From NCBI GenBank assembly GCA_036272195.1, contig DATAZE010000016.1, positions 1 to 64,000 on the forward strand: a stretch of 64,000 nt of DNA, in the 5' to 3' direction. The stretch is from DASXHY01 sp036272195. GTDB lineage: Bacteria > Verrucomicrobiota > Verrucomicrobiia > Limisphaerales > DASXHY01. A program made the translations under genes and the position numbers. A model generated the notes under the pieces. The model was not told the origin of the DNA and made no database searches. It saw only the letters and a program-made list of their open reading frames with translations. This document shows, piece by piece, positions 48,953-60,595 of this stretch (position 1 is its first letter; every line of letters begins with the position of its first letter).

Positions 48953-49552
48953 ATGAGTTCCGTTAGCGAAACCATTGTCCGCGAATATTTCGAGCTGCAC
49001 GAGTTTCTCGTCCGGCAGCATCGCAAATACATCGCGCAGACCAAACGCGAGGAGGATGATATTGATTTTTTTGTTCTTAATCCGCATCCACAAAAACGCG
49101 AGGGCGATCTGCCGTTCGTGCTGACATCGGCGGAGTTGCCAGCCATCGAACGCGCCATTGTGGCGGTGAAAGGCTGGCATACGGAAACGTTCAGTTCGGC
49201 GCGAATCACAAGCACGCCGGAAATTTTTCGTTTTGTGGGGACGAAGGTGTTTCAACAAGCAGCACGCGTCTTTGGCGAGAACGCTACGACGCTCAAGATT
49301 CTGGTGATTCCCGCGCTGCCGCAGGGCGAACAGGCTCGGGCGGAAAGCATCGCCCTGCTCCGTTCCAAGGGGATCGATGCGGTCATTCCGTTTCGCACAT
49401 TGCTTGCCGATCTAATCGGAAAGATCGAAGTGAACCGGAACTATCAAAAATCCGATTTACTCCAGATGATTCGCATTTTGAAGAACTACGATTTCTTCAA
49501 GGAGCCGCAGTTGGAATTGTTCAAGGCGAAGCGTAAACGCAAAAGTTCCTGA
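48953..49552 (+). CDS. conserved-looking protein of unknown function
   Basis: The 199-residue soluble protein has no signal peptide or membrane segment, and no family was recognised. Notable parts are an acidic and aromatic N-terminal half (TKREEDDIDFFVLNPHP), a central SRNA-free mixed alpha/beta region (LKILVIPALPQGEQARAES) and a lysine-rich C-terminus (KAKRKRKSS). The segment ALLRSKGIDAVIPFRTLLADLI resembles the helices of restriction-like or NERD-type domains only weakly, and no catalytic residues could be assigned. Its start is immediately after a GRDARA palindrome. Function unknown. Confidence 0.65.
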   Translation: MSSVSETIVREYFELHEFLVRQHRKYIAQTKREEDDIDFFVLNPHPQKREGDLPFVLTSAELPAIERAIVAVKGWHTETFSSARITSTPEIFRFVGTKVFQQAARVFGENATTLKILVIPALPQGEQARAESIALLRSKGIDAVIPFRTLLADLIGKIEVNRNYQKSDLLQMIRILKNYDFFKEPQLELFKAKRKRKSS

Positions 49553-49587
49553 TTTTCAAAAGTTCATCCTGTGTTATTTTATCGCCG

Positions 49588-50157
49588 ATGATTCTGGTCA
49601 TAGATAATTACGATTCGTTCACTTACAACCTCGTGCAATATCTGGGCGAGTTGAAGGTGGAAATGCAGGTGCATCGCAACGACCAGATTTCCATCGACCG
49701 CATTCGCGAACTCAAGCCCGAGCGCATCCTGGTGTCGCCGGGACCGTGCTCCCCACGCGAATCCGGTTTGTCGAACGAGATCATCCGTGAGTTCGGGCCG
49801 AAGGTTCCGCTGTTTGGCGTTTGCCTCGGGCACCAATGCATCGGGCATACGTTCGGCGGCAATGTGATCGTGAATTATCGGATGATGCACGGAAAAACCT
49901 CGCCAATTAAGCACAACGGAAAAGATTTGTTTGAAGGGATGCCCAATCCTTTTGCGGCCACGCGATATCATTCGCTGGTCATTCAGCGCGATTCGCTGCC
50001 GGATTGTCTCGAGATCACGGCGGAAACGGAAGAAGGCGAAATCATGGGAGTGAAGCACAAGGAATTCCCGATCTGGGGCGTGCAGTTTCATCCCGAGAGC
50101 ATTCTCACGGAAAGCGGGCGGCAGATTTTGAAGAACTTTTTGAAGTTGAAGGCCTGA
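49588..50157 (+). CDS. pabA/trpG: glutamine amidotransferase subunit of anthranilate/aminodeoxychorismate synthase
   Basis: This 189-residue class I glutaminase supplies ammonia for anthranilate (tryptophan) or 4-amino-4-deoxychorismate (folate) formation. Motifs are ILVIDNYDSFTYNLVQYLGE, the nucleophile in GVCLGHQCIGHTFGG, and the catalytic His-Glu in VQFHPESILT. The two roles cannot be separated by sequence alone; many bacteria use one protein for both. No trpE or pabB partner lies in the window. It is 35 bases downstream of the unknown gene, so the two may be co-transcribed. Confidence 0.93.
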   Translation: MILVIDNYDSFTYNLVQYLGELKVEMQVHRNDQISIDRIRELKPERILVSPGPCSPRESGLSNEIIREFGPKVPLFGVCLGHQCIGHTFGGNVIVNYRMMHGKTSPIKHNGKDLFEGMPNPFAATRYHSLVIQRDSLPDCLEITAETEEGEIMGVKHKEFPIWGVQFHPESILTESGRQILKNFLKLKA

Positions 50158-50251
50158 TTGTTCGTTCTGTCTTCCCTTAAAAAACGGTCTTCCGGAACGG
50201 CATTCATTTTCGTTTGTCGGATTTTGTCCGTAGCGGATTCTTATTATTGAG

Positions 50252-53191
50252 ATGAATCTGACCGACAACCGCAAGTTGCTCCGCGATTACACTGATCGTG
50301 ACGACGAAGCTGCCTTCCGCGAACTGGTCGAGCGTTATATCGATCTTGTTTATTCCGCCGCGCTTCGTCGCGTGAGCGGCAATGCCGTCCTGGCGGAAGA
50401 CGTCACACAGACTGTTTTCACCGACCTGGCCCGTAAGGCGCGCTCCCTGCATGAAGTCGAATTCCTGGGAGGCTGGCTGCATCGCCATGCCGGCTTCGTT
50501 GCATCCAACCTTCTTCGCAGTGAACAACGCCGTCAGATTCGCGAACAACAAGCTGTTCAAATGAATGCCCTCCTCGATTCCCCTGATGCTCTGTGGCAGC
50601 AATTGGAGCCGGTGCTGGATGAAACAATTGACGCCCTCGCGCCTTCCGATCGGGAGGCGATTGTATTGCGCTTCTTCGAGCGGCAGGATTTCCGTTCACT
50701 CGGCACTGCCCTTGGAATCTCCGAGGACGCCGCGCAAAAACGCGTCAGCCGCGCGCTCGATAAATTGCGCGATCTCCTGGTCAGTCGTGGTGTTACTCTT
50801 AGCCTGGTTCTGCTGACCACCTTCATGGCCGGCAAAGTGGTGAAGGCTGCTCCGTCCGGACTCGCTGGCAAGGTTGCGGGCATAGCGTTGGCTGGGGTCG
50901 CCACTGGAACGGGTTTGAGCCTTGTTTTTGAAAAATTGGCAAATTCTCTCCTGTTTAAAACTTCATTTGTCGCGATTGTGGCCATTGCCGCAGTGACGCT
51001 TCTTTTCCGAAATCATTCGGCTTCGACCCGTGAAATGGCGCGCCAAGGAGACGCTAGGGCAGCAGCGGTATTGAGTCCGCGGGTGCAAACTTCTGCACCT
51101 CTGGTTCCAGAGACGATGGCTGCTTCGGCTCCGCTCGCCAGCGGCACGCCCGCCGCCGTCAGCAACCTGACACTGACCATTGTGAGTGCCGATACCGAAC
51201 AATCGGTTCCAAACGTAGAACTGGATTACTGGCTTTGGAGCGGAAGCGAGGTTCAGCATAAACATTCATTGCGAGCGACACAGCATGGTACTTGTGAGGT
51301 GCCGGTGCCCGACGGCACCACGGAATTGTTGCTGGTCAGCCAAATCGATGGTTTTGCCGACACGCGTTTGGAATGGCATCCGGATCAGGGCCAGACGATT
51401 CCCAGCCAATATACTTTACACGTGGCACGCGCAGTGCCCATCGGCGGGCGAGTGCTGGATTCGGCTGGCAACCCGGTCTCAGGGGCGGAGATTGGTTTTA
51501 ACAATCAAGTGGATCCCGCGGTGGAAACGCGCGTCCAAGCTGATGATTTCGCCTGGCCTTTCTGGATAACGGCTAAGACAGACGCCGAAGGCCGCTGGCA
51601 GATCAATCGAATCTCTAAGGAGGCCGTGCAATCGATTTATGGCAGCGCCAGCCATCCGGATTATGTGGGAAGCTCCACGATTTGGGCGGGTCGCGATCCG
51701 GCAGCGGAAAAAGAATTGCTGGCGGGCACGCATACATTCTACATGGGCCACTCGGTGACCGTGCGGGGAATGGTAAAAGACGAATCCGGACAACCCGTGG
51801 CGAATGCCAAGGTGCTGGTAGGAAATGTAGCTGAGAGCGGAAGACGGGAAGCAACGAATCAATACGATGGAACCTTTTCGATCGCGGGTTGCAAACCGGG
51901 CAAAAATACCATCACAGCCCAGGCCAAAGGCTACGCGGCCGTGACTTTAGAGTCAGAATGCACCGACGCCTCAGAGCCGGTGCAATTCGTACTTCGCAAA
52001 GGGAATGTGTTGAAGCTGCAAGTTGTCGATCCTGATGGCCACCCAATCGCCAAAGCCCGCGTCTGGCTCAATACTTTCAGGCCTCTCAATAATGATACCA
52101 AGACGTCGGTGCCACCAGTGCAGGTTGATTTCAATGGCCAGACGGATGCGGACGGACTACTCGAGTGGGATAGCGCGCCGGAAGGTGAACTGGCTTTCGA
52201 CGTTTCAGCGGAGAGATTTATGAGGTCGGGCGGCATCAATATCCAGGCAGACGGGAGTGAACACGAGATCACACTTCAGCCCGGCCTGACAATTTCAGGC
52301 ACGGTTCGCGACGCGGTTACGGGCGATCCGGTACCGCAATTCCGCCTCATTACCGGCTGGCCGATGTGGGATCCGCCACATAACGTGACTAATTCCCATT
52401 GGAGTTCAATAGATCGTTTTTGGATGAGCTTCGCAGGCGGAAAATTTCAGCACGTCTACGAAGAGCCGGTGCTAATGGGAACACCGAATCCGGGATTTGT
52501 TTTCAAATTTGAGGCCAAAGGTTACGCCCCGTTCATTACCCGCAACGTCCTGGCGTCCGAGAAAAATGTGCAATTCGATGTCCTGCTGACCCCCACTCCA
52601 GACAAAGCTGTGACGGTGCTATTGCCGAATGGGGAACCCGCAGCGGGAGTCGCGATTGGGTTGGTGACACCGGGCGCGGGGTTGCGTCTGGTTCCCGGCG
52701 GTTTCGCTTCGGATAACAATCCCGGAGGCGGCGTGGTGAAAACGGACAACCAGGGGCAATTTCAACTTCCTCCGGACTCGACGCTTACGCGCGTTGTGGC
52801 CGCTGGCTCTGAAGGATTCGCTGAAGCAACTGCCGCGGAATTAGTGAACCAACCTGTCATTCATTTGCAACCGTGGGGCGTGCTTCAAGGAGTCTATGTT
52901 TCCAACGGACAACCGGTGCCGGACTGCCCACTTTTATTTGAATACGGGGGAGATCAGTATGATGCCATTTCCTGCGACTTCCTTGCTTTTCAAACCAAAA
53001 CGGGCAGCAAAGGCGAATTTGTCTTTCCTCAAGTGCCGCCGGGCAACCACCAGATAGCACTCCTGGTGCCGGAAAACGACATGGGCCGTCAGGTCTGGAT
53101 GCATCGACCGTTGCAGAATGTCACCATACAATCCGGCAAAAACGCGATTCTTACCATCGGCAGTTCAAATTCAATGACGGCATCTCCGTAG
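50252..53191 (+). CDS. ECF-like sigma factor fused to membrane and carboxypeptidase-regulatory-like domains
   Basis: The 979-residue protein starts as a sigma factor: region 2 (residues about 20-90, with FRELVERYIDLVYSAALRRV and DVTQTVFTDLARKA) and region 4 (about 120-178, with RSLGTALGISEDAAQKRVSR). Hydrophobic segments follow at about 183-195, 205-225 and 236-252. From 290 onward there is a long extracytoplasmic part with about six carboxypeptidase-regulatory-like beta repeats, for example PIGGRVLDSAGNPVSGAEI, VTVRGMVKDESGQPVANAK and LTISGTVRDAVTGDPVPQF. The sigma part would lie in the cytoplasm and the repeats outside. No anti-sigma gene is next to it. Transcription of a target regulon controlled by an envelope signal is inferred. 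Confidence 0.9.
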   Translation: MNLTDNRKLLRDYTDRDDEAAFRELVERYIDLVYSAALRRVSGNAVLAEDVTQTVFTDLARKARSLHEVEFLGGWLHRHAGFVASNLLRSEQRRQIREQQAVQMNALLDSPDALWQQLEPVLDETIDALAPSDREAIVLRFFERQDFRSLGTALGISEDAAQKRVSRALDKLRDLLVSRGVTLSLVLLTTFMAGKVVKAAPSGLAGKVAGIALAGVATGTGLSLVFEKLANSLLFKTSFVAIVAIAAVTLLFRNHSASTREMARQGDARAAAVLSPRVQTSAPLVPETMAASAPLASGTPAAVSNLTLTIVSADTEQSVPNVELDYWLWSGSEVQHKHSLRATQHGTCEVPVPDGTTELLLVSQIDGFADTRLEWHPDQGQTIPSQYTLHVARAVPIGGRVLDSAGNPVSGAEIGFNNQVDPAVETRVQADDFAWPFWITAKTDAEGRWQINRISKEAVQSIYGSASHPDYVGSSTIWAGRDPAAEKELLAGTHTFYMGHSVTVRGMVKDESGQPVANAKVLVGNVAESGRREATNQYDGTFSIAGCKPGKNTITAQAKGYAAVTLESECTDASEPVQFVLRKGNVLKLQVVDPDGHPIAKARVWLNTFRPLNNDTKTSVPPVQVDFNGQTDADGLLEWDSAPEGELAFDVSAERFMRSGGINIQADGSEHEITLQPGLTISGTVRDAVTGDPVPQFRLITGWPMWDPPHNVTNSHWSSIDRFWMSFAGGKFQHVYEEPVLMGTPNPGFVFKFEAKGYAPFITRNVLASEKNVQFDVLLTPTPDKAVTVLLPNGEPAAGVAIGLVTPGAGLRLVPGGFASDNNPGGGVVKTDNQGQFQLPPDSTLTRVVAAGSEGFAEATAAELVNQPVIHLQPWGVLQGVYVSNGQPVPDCPLLFEYGGDQYDAISCDFLAFQTKTGSKGEFVFPQVPPGNHQIALLVPENDMGRQVWMHRPLQNVTIQSGKNAILTIGSSNSMTASP

Positions 53192-53228
53192 AGCTTATTC
53201 GGAAACCACAACCAGACCGTTGAAGCTG

Positions 53229-55841
<2,613 letters not shown>

Positions 55842-55878
55842 TTGCATGCAACCCAATTTCAATTGAGTTGGCCGGACG

Positions 55879-56571
55879 TCAAGTCTGCGATTGGAGTGCG
55901 GAGAATAATTGCCCTTTGAATTCGGGTTTTCCGACGCAATTCAAATGGTTGGCCCGGGTAATGATGTGCACCGGCCAATCCGGACGGACCTGACGCAATG
56001 GCTTAACGTACCATTCCATATATGGGTCATTTTCCCCTATAATCACGGTAACCGGGATTTTAACGGCCTTGATTTCAGGCTCGGTCACGCCGAAGTGCGG
56101 AAAGCTCTGGGCGCAGGCTAGCGGTGCGGGCATCAGGAATTTTGGAATATCGCCTACGACGGACTTTAATGGTGCGCCGGCCTGGTTCCAGCCCATGCCG
56201 CCCAGGACGATTCCTGCGACACGCTCGGGATGCATTACGGCCAATTTCATGGCAATCATCGCACCCATGGAATATCCCGCGATGCGGGCTCGCTGAATTC
56301 CCAAGTGGTCCATGAGCCGCACGACGTCATCAACCATGTTGATTCCGTAAGCGTCTTCGCCTTCGGGTTTATCGGATTGCCCGTGACCGCGGCAATCCAT
56401 GGTAACAACCTGGAAATGCTGCGCCAGAAACCGGGTAGTGCCCGGCAGGTCCCAATTTATCCGGCTGCTGGAATGAAGGCCATGGATAAGCAGCACTGGC
56501 TCGCCGACGCCTTGTACGGCGTAATGGATTTTGATACCTGAGGAATCAAATGCATTAATGACTGACGACAT
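55879..56571 (-). CDS. alpha/beta hydrolase
   Basis: This 230-residue alpha/beta-hydrolase-fold protein has the oxyanion loop LIHGLHSSSRINW, the nucleophile elbow in IAGYSMGAMIAMKLA (Ser), an acid in IGENDPYMEW, and the catalytic His in RANHLNCVGKPEF. It is expected to hydrolyse an ester or a related bond in the cytoplasm; no signal peptide is visible at the ATG at 56571. The frame extends 17 codons further upstream without support. The substrate is unknown. It lies 37 bases upstream of clpB on the same strand, so co-transcription is possible. Confidence 0.85.
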   Translation of the reverse strand: MSSVINAFDSSGIKIHYAVQGVGEPVLLIHGLHSSSRINWDLPGTTRFLAQHFQVVTMDCRGHGQSDKPEGEDAYGINMVDDVVRLMDHLGIQRARIAGYSMGAMIAMKLAVMHPERVAGIVLGGMGWNQAGAPLKSVVGDIPKFLMPAPLACAQSFPHFGVTEPEIKAVKIPVTVIIGENDPYMEWYVKPLRQVRPDWPVHIITRANHLNCVGKPEFKGQLFSALQSQT

Positions 56572-56900
56572 GGTAACAAAGTGGACGCTCTGCAGGACCC
56601 GCGCAAAAGAATAATGTTTCATGATATTTTATGGAGCGCAGCCCGGAGAGCGCCGCAATGCGGCATGAAAACCCCACCGCACTCCAACCCGATAGTGCGG
56701 TACCCAGTTGCACCCATCCTTAAGAACGAAACCAATCGGCATAAGGTTACATGTTTCGTAGGGCTATCGCCCCATTTACCGAGGAGGCGGATGGTGGAAA
56801 TGTGAGTCTGCTCGGCGGATTTTTCGAATCGTTCGACTGGGCTGCTTTTGTTCCGGGATCAACCACCGGCAGAAGTCCTTTGTCCTTTTCGGCAGAAAAT
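56572..56900. other. promoter region of the alternative complex III operon
   Basis: This divergent spacer separates the hydrolase and actA. An open frame reaches from 56751 into actA but translates unlike the family, so the ATG at 56901 is used. A small hairpin (CCGCAC with GTGCGG, 12-base loop) lies near 56677-56700. No RNA gene was recognised. Promoters of both flanking genes must lie here. Confidence 0.5.
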
Positions 56901-57566
56901 ATGGCACAAATTTTCCGAAAGAGCAGCAACAGCTTCGCGCGGGCTTCGTTGGGCGGAGTGATCGTGATTTTTTTCGGTTTTTGGGGCGTGGTTTATGCCG
57001 TTTACCTGTCGCCCTACACGACCAACGTGAACGTGCCGCTGGCTCAACCAGCGCCGTTCAGCCATCAGCATCATGTCGCGGGTCTTGGATTGGATTGCCG
57101 TTATTGTCATACGACGGTGGAGACATCGGCCTTTGCCGGCGTGCCGCCGACGGAGGTCTGCATGACCTGTCATTCGCAAGTATGGAAAGACGCGCCGGTG
57201 CTGGCGCCGGTCCGCGAAAGCCTGGCGAGCGGCAAACCGATAGAGTGGAACCGCGTCAATCAATTGCCTGATTTCGTTTATTTCAATCATAGCATTCACG
57301 TGCAAAAGGGAGTCGGCTGCTCGACCTGCCACGGCGCGGTGGATCAGATGCCAATTACCTGGAAGGTGCATTCGCTTTACATGCGCTGGTGCCTGGATTG
57401 CCATGAAGCGCCGCAAAAATTTCTCCGGCCGCGCGACCAAATTTTCAACGCCGAATGGCAGGCCCCGCCCGACCAGCTGGAGCGCGGTCAGGAATTGATC
57501 GCCGAATACCACATCAGCACGAACCGGCTTCAGCAACTGCGCGATTGCAGCATGTGTCACCGATGA
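56901..57566 (+). CDS. actA: alternative complex III pentaheme cytochrome subunit
   Basis: This 221-residue ActA has an N-terminal transmembrane helix (GGVIVIFFGFWGVVYAVYLS) followed by five c-type heme motifs: CRYCH, CMTCH, CSTCH, CLDCH and CSMCH (the last at the very end). ActA passes electrons from quinol oxidation by the complex to soluble or oxidase-bound acceptors. Anchoring in the inner membrane with the hemes on the outer face is expected. The ATG at 56901 is the first start that leaves a normal N-terminus. Its stop overlaps the start of actB as ATGA. Confidence 0.92.
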   Translation: MAQIFRKSSNSFARASLGGVIVIFFGFWGVVYAVYLSPYTTNVNVPLAQPAPFSHQHHVAGLGLDCRYCHTTVETSAFAGVPPTEVCMTCHSQVWKDAPVLAPVRESLASGKPIEWNRVNQLPDFVYFNHSIHVQKGVGCSTCHGAVDQMPITWKVHSLYMRWCLDCHEAPQKFLRPRDQIFNAEWQAPPDQLERGQELIAEYHISTNRLQQLRDCSMCHR

Positions 57567-60500
57567 AAACGCCTCATCCCGCATCTCACCTTGATCTCGC
57601 CGCCGTTCGCGCGCGGCTCGACGGCGCGCGCGGCCAGCAATACTGGCGCAGCCTGGATGAAATCTCGGAAACGCCAGAGTTCAAGGAAATGTTGCACCGC
57701 GAATTTCCGAACGGCGCGTCAGAATGGGATGACGGCGTCACCCGGCGAAGCTTTTTGAAAATGGCGGCGGCATCGCTGGCGCTGGCGGGATTGACGGCCT
57801 GCACGAAACAGCCCGTGCGACAAATTTTGCCTTACGTCAAACAGCCGGAGGACCTCGTTCCCGGAGAACCATTGTTTTACGCCACATCCATGTCGCTGGG
57901 AGGATACGCCACCGGCGTGCTCGCGACGAGCCGAGAGGGACATCCGATCAAGGTGGACGGAAATCCGGAGCATCCAGCGAGCCTGGGGGCATCGAGCATC
58001 TGGATGCAGGCCTCGATTCTTGATCTATATGACCCTGATCGTTCGCAGGCTTTTGTGCACGACGGAGAAATCAGCACATGGGCGGATTTTCTTTCCGATC
58101 TGAACCAATTGATGCGCGAACAGGAGGGGCGGCAAGGCGCGGGCTTGCGATTCCTTACGGAAACCGTCACGTCGCCGACGCTGGCGGGGCAATTTGAGGC
58201 GGTGCTAAAGAAATTTCCGAAAGCGAAAGTGCATCATTTCGATTCCATTTCACGGGACAATATTCGCGAGGGCGCGCGGCTGGTGTTCGGTGAATTTGTG
58301 GAAACGCAATATCGTTTCGACCAAGCGGCGGTTGTGCTCTCGCTCGATTCGGATTTTCTCTACACGCATCCGCAACGGCTTCGTTACACGCGTGATTTTA
58401 CGAACGGGCGGCGCGTGAGCGGCGGGAAGAGTGAAATGAACCGGCTTTATGTGATCGAAAGCACGCCGACCGTCACGGGTACAATGGCCGATCACCGGTT
58501 TGCCTTGGATGGTGGAGAGATTGCCAGTGTGGCGCGCGCGATCGCGCAACGGCTGGGTGCTGTCGGGAATTCAGACGCGGGCACTCAACCTCCCCACGTG
58601 GAAGGCTGGCTGTCCGCGCTGGTTCGCGATCTGGAAAATAACCGTGGCAAAAGTATTGTTCTTGCCGGCGAAGGCCAGCCGCCGATTGTTCATGCGCTGT
58701 GTCATTTGCTGAACGATAAGTTGGGCAACGTCGGCAAGACGCTCTTTTATACCGAACCAGTCGAATTTCATCCGACGAATCAATTGGATTCATTCCGCCA
58801 ACTGGTGGAAGACATCAAGGCGGGCGCAGTGGAAACGCTTTTTGTTTTTGGTGGCAATCCGGCCCACAGCGCGCCGGTTGATTTCGATTTTGCAGCAGCG
58901 CTGCCGAAAGTCACACGAAGCATTCAGGTCGGAACCGAATTGGACGAGACGGCTGCGCTTTGCACGTGGCACATTCCGCAGGCGCATTATCTCGAGTCGT
59001 GGGGCGATGGAAGATCGTTTGACGGAACCATCTCGCTACAACAACCACTCATCGAACCGCTTTACGGAGGAAAAACTGTTCATGAAATTCTCGGCGCATT
59101 GTTCCAACAACAGCCGATTCGCGATGACTATGAAATTGTGCGCGAGCACTGGCAGGCGCAGAAGCAGTGGCCAGATTTTGAAAAAGGCTGGCGGCGGGCG
59201 ATTCACGACGGCCTGATTAAGGACAGCGCATTGCCCGAGAAAAAAATTCGTTTAAGAACGGAAGCGATCACGCAGGCACTATCCGCAGAAAAAAATGAGA
59301 CAAGCGGAATTGAGGTCATCTTTCGGCCCGATCCATCCATTTGGGATGGCCGGTTTGCTAATAATGGTTGGTTACAGGAATGCGCGAAGCCAGTGAGCAA
59401 ACTGACCTGGGACAACGCGGTCATCATCAGCCCAGCGTTGGCGCAACGAAATCAACTGGCGACGAACGACGTGATGGAACTGGACCTGAACGGCCGAAAA
59501 ATTCGTGGTCCGGTGTGGATCCAACCCGGGCAGGCGGAAAACACGGTGACTTTGCATTTGGGTTACGGCAGGGAGCGCGTAGGACGAGTCGGACGAGGAG
59601 TGGGGTTCAATGTGAGCCTGCTGCGCGACTCAAAGTCTTTCTGGTCGGGTGGCGGATTGAAAATTGCCAAGCTTGCGGAGCGTTATCCCCTCGTTGCGAC
59701 ACAAACCCACCACAGCTTACACAGTCCCGAACGCCAGATTTATCGCGAAGGAAATTTTGACGAGTTCCAGAGCAACCCGCAGTTCGTCAAAAAAAGCATC
59801 GAATCGCCGCCAAACGACAAGACGCTCTACAACACCGACGAATTTAAATACGAGGGTTACAAATGGGGAATGTCGATTGATCTGTCGACCTGCATCGGTT
59901 GCAACGCCTGCCTGCTGGCGTGCAACGCGGAAAATAATATTCCCATTGTCGGCAAGGAGCAGGTCCAGAAAAACCGTGAGATGTATTGGATCCGGATCGA
60001 CACTTATTACAAAGGGCCAATCGACAACCCGGAATTCAGCCATATGCCGGTGCCCTGCATGCAATGCGAGCACGCGCCGTGCGAACTTGTGTGTCCGGTC
60101 GAAGCGACGGTGCACGATCATGAGGGGTTGAACCTGCAAATTTATAATCGCTGCGTCGGCACACGATTCTGCTCGAACAATTGCCCGTATAAAGTGCGGC
60201 GTTTTAATTTTCTTTGGTACGCGGATTACAAGACACCGAGCTTCAAACCGATGTACAACCCGGACGTGACGGTGCGCTGGCGCGGGGTGATGGAAAAATG
60301 CACCTACTGCGTCCAGCGCATCAGTCGCGCGCGTATCACGGCGGAGAAGGAAAATCGTCAGATTCGCGAAGGAGAAATCCAAACAGCCTGTCAGCAGGCG
60401 TGTCCCGCCAATGCCATCGTTTTCGGCGACCTCAACGCTCCCGGAAGCAAAGTCGCGGGATTGAAAAGTCATCCACTGGATTATTCGATGTTGGGCGAGC

Positions 60501-60580
60501 TCAATACGCGCCCGCGAACGACCTATCTGGCGAAATTGCGAAATCGAAATGCGGAAATAAAAGAAAGCCAGACAGCGTGA
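57563..60580 (+). CDS. actB: alternative complex III molybdopterin-like iron-sulfur subunit
   Basis: This 1005-residue ActB contains a twin-arginine export signal (VTRRSFLKMAAASLALAG) near residue 55 with a Cys after LAGLTA, suggesting Tat export and possible lipidation. The N-terminal two thirds resemble molybdopterin oxidoreductases, but in ActB of this complex no molybdenum cofactor is bound. The C-terminal third carries the iron-sulfur ligands: CIGCNACLLACNAENN, CMQCEHAPCELVCPVE, CVGTRFCSNNCPYK and the pair CTYCVQR and CQQACPAN. Electrons pass from quinol through these clusters to ActA. The start is ATG at 57563, overlapping the actA stop. Confidence 0.94.
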   Translation: MKTPHPASHLDLAAVRARLDGARGQQYWRSLDEISETPEFKEMLHREFPNGASEWDDGVTRRSFLKMAAASLALAGLTACTKQPVRQILPYVKQPEDLVPGEPLFYATSMSLGGYATGVLATSREGHPIKVDGNPEHPASLGASSIWMQASILDLYDPDRSQAFVHDGEISTWADFLSDLNQLMREQEGRQGAGLRFLTETVTSPTLAGQFEAVLKKFPKAKVHHFDSISRDNIREGARLVFGEFVETQYRFDQAAVVLSLDSDFLYTHPQRLRYTRDFTNGRRVSGGKSEMNRLYVIESTPTVTGTMADHRFALDGGEIASVARAIAQRLGAVGNSDAGTQPPHVEGWLSALVRDLENNRGKSIVLAGEGQPPIVHALCHLLNDKLGNVGKTLFYTEPVEFHPTNQLDSFRQLVEDIKAGAVETLFVFGGNPAHSAPVDFDFAAALPKVTRSIQVGTELDETAALCTWHIPQAHYLESWGDGRSFDGTISLQQPLIEPLYGGKTVHEILGALFQQQPIRDDYEIVREHWQAQKQWPDFEKGWRRAIHDGLIKDSALPEKKIRLRTEAITQALSAEKNETSGIEVIFRPDPSIWDGRFANNGWLQECAKPVSKLTWDNAVIISPALAQRNQLATNDVMELDLNGRKIRGPVWIQPGQAENTVTLHLGYGRERVGRVGRGVGFNVSLLRDSKSFWSGGGLKIAKLAERYPLVATQTHHSLHSPERQIYREGNFDEFQSNPQFVKKSIESPPNDKTLYNTDEFKYEGYKWGMSIDLSTCIGCNACLLACNAENNIPIVGKEQVQKNREMYWIRIDTYYKGPIDNPEFSHMPVPCMQCEHAPCELVCPVEATVHDHEGLNLQIYNRCVGTRFCSNNCPYKVRRFNFLWYADYKTPSFKPMYNPDVTVRWRGVMEKCTYCVQRISRARITAEKENRQIREGEIQTACQQACPANAIVFGDLNAPGSKVAGLKSHPLDYSMLGELNTRPRTTYLAKLRNRNAEIKESQTA

Positions 60581-60595
60581 GGTAATTCGAAATTT

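Noticed and set aside
56751..56900. 50-codon N-terminal extension of ActA
   Set aside because: The extension has no similarity to ActA proteins. The ATG at 56901 starts with the short basic leader and membrane helix expected.
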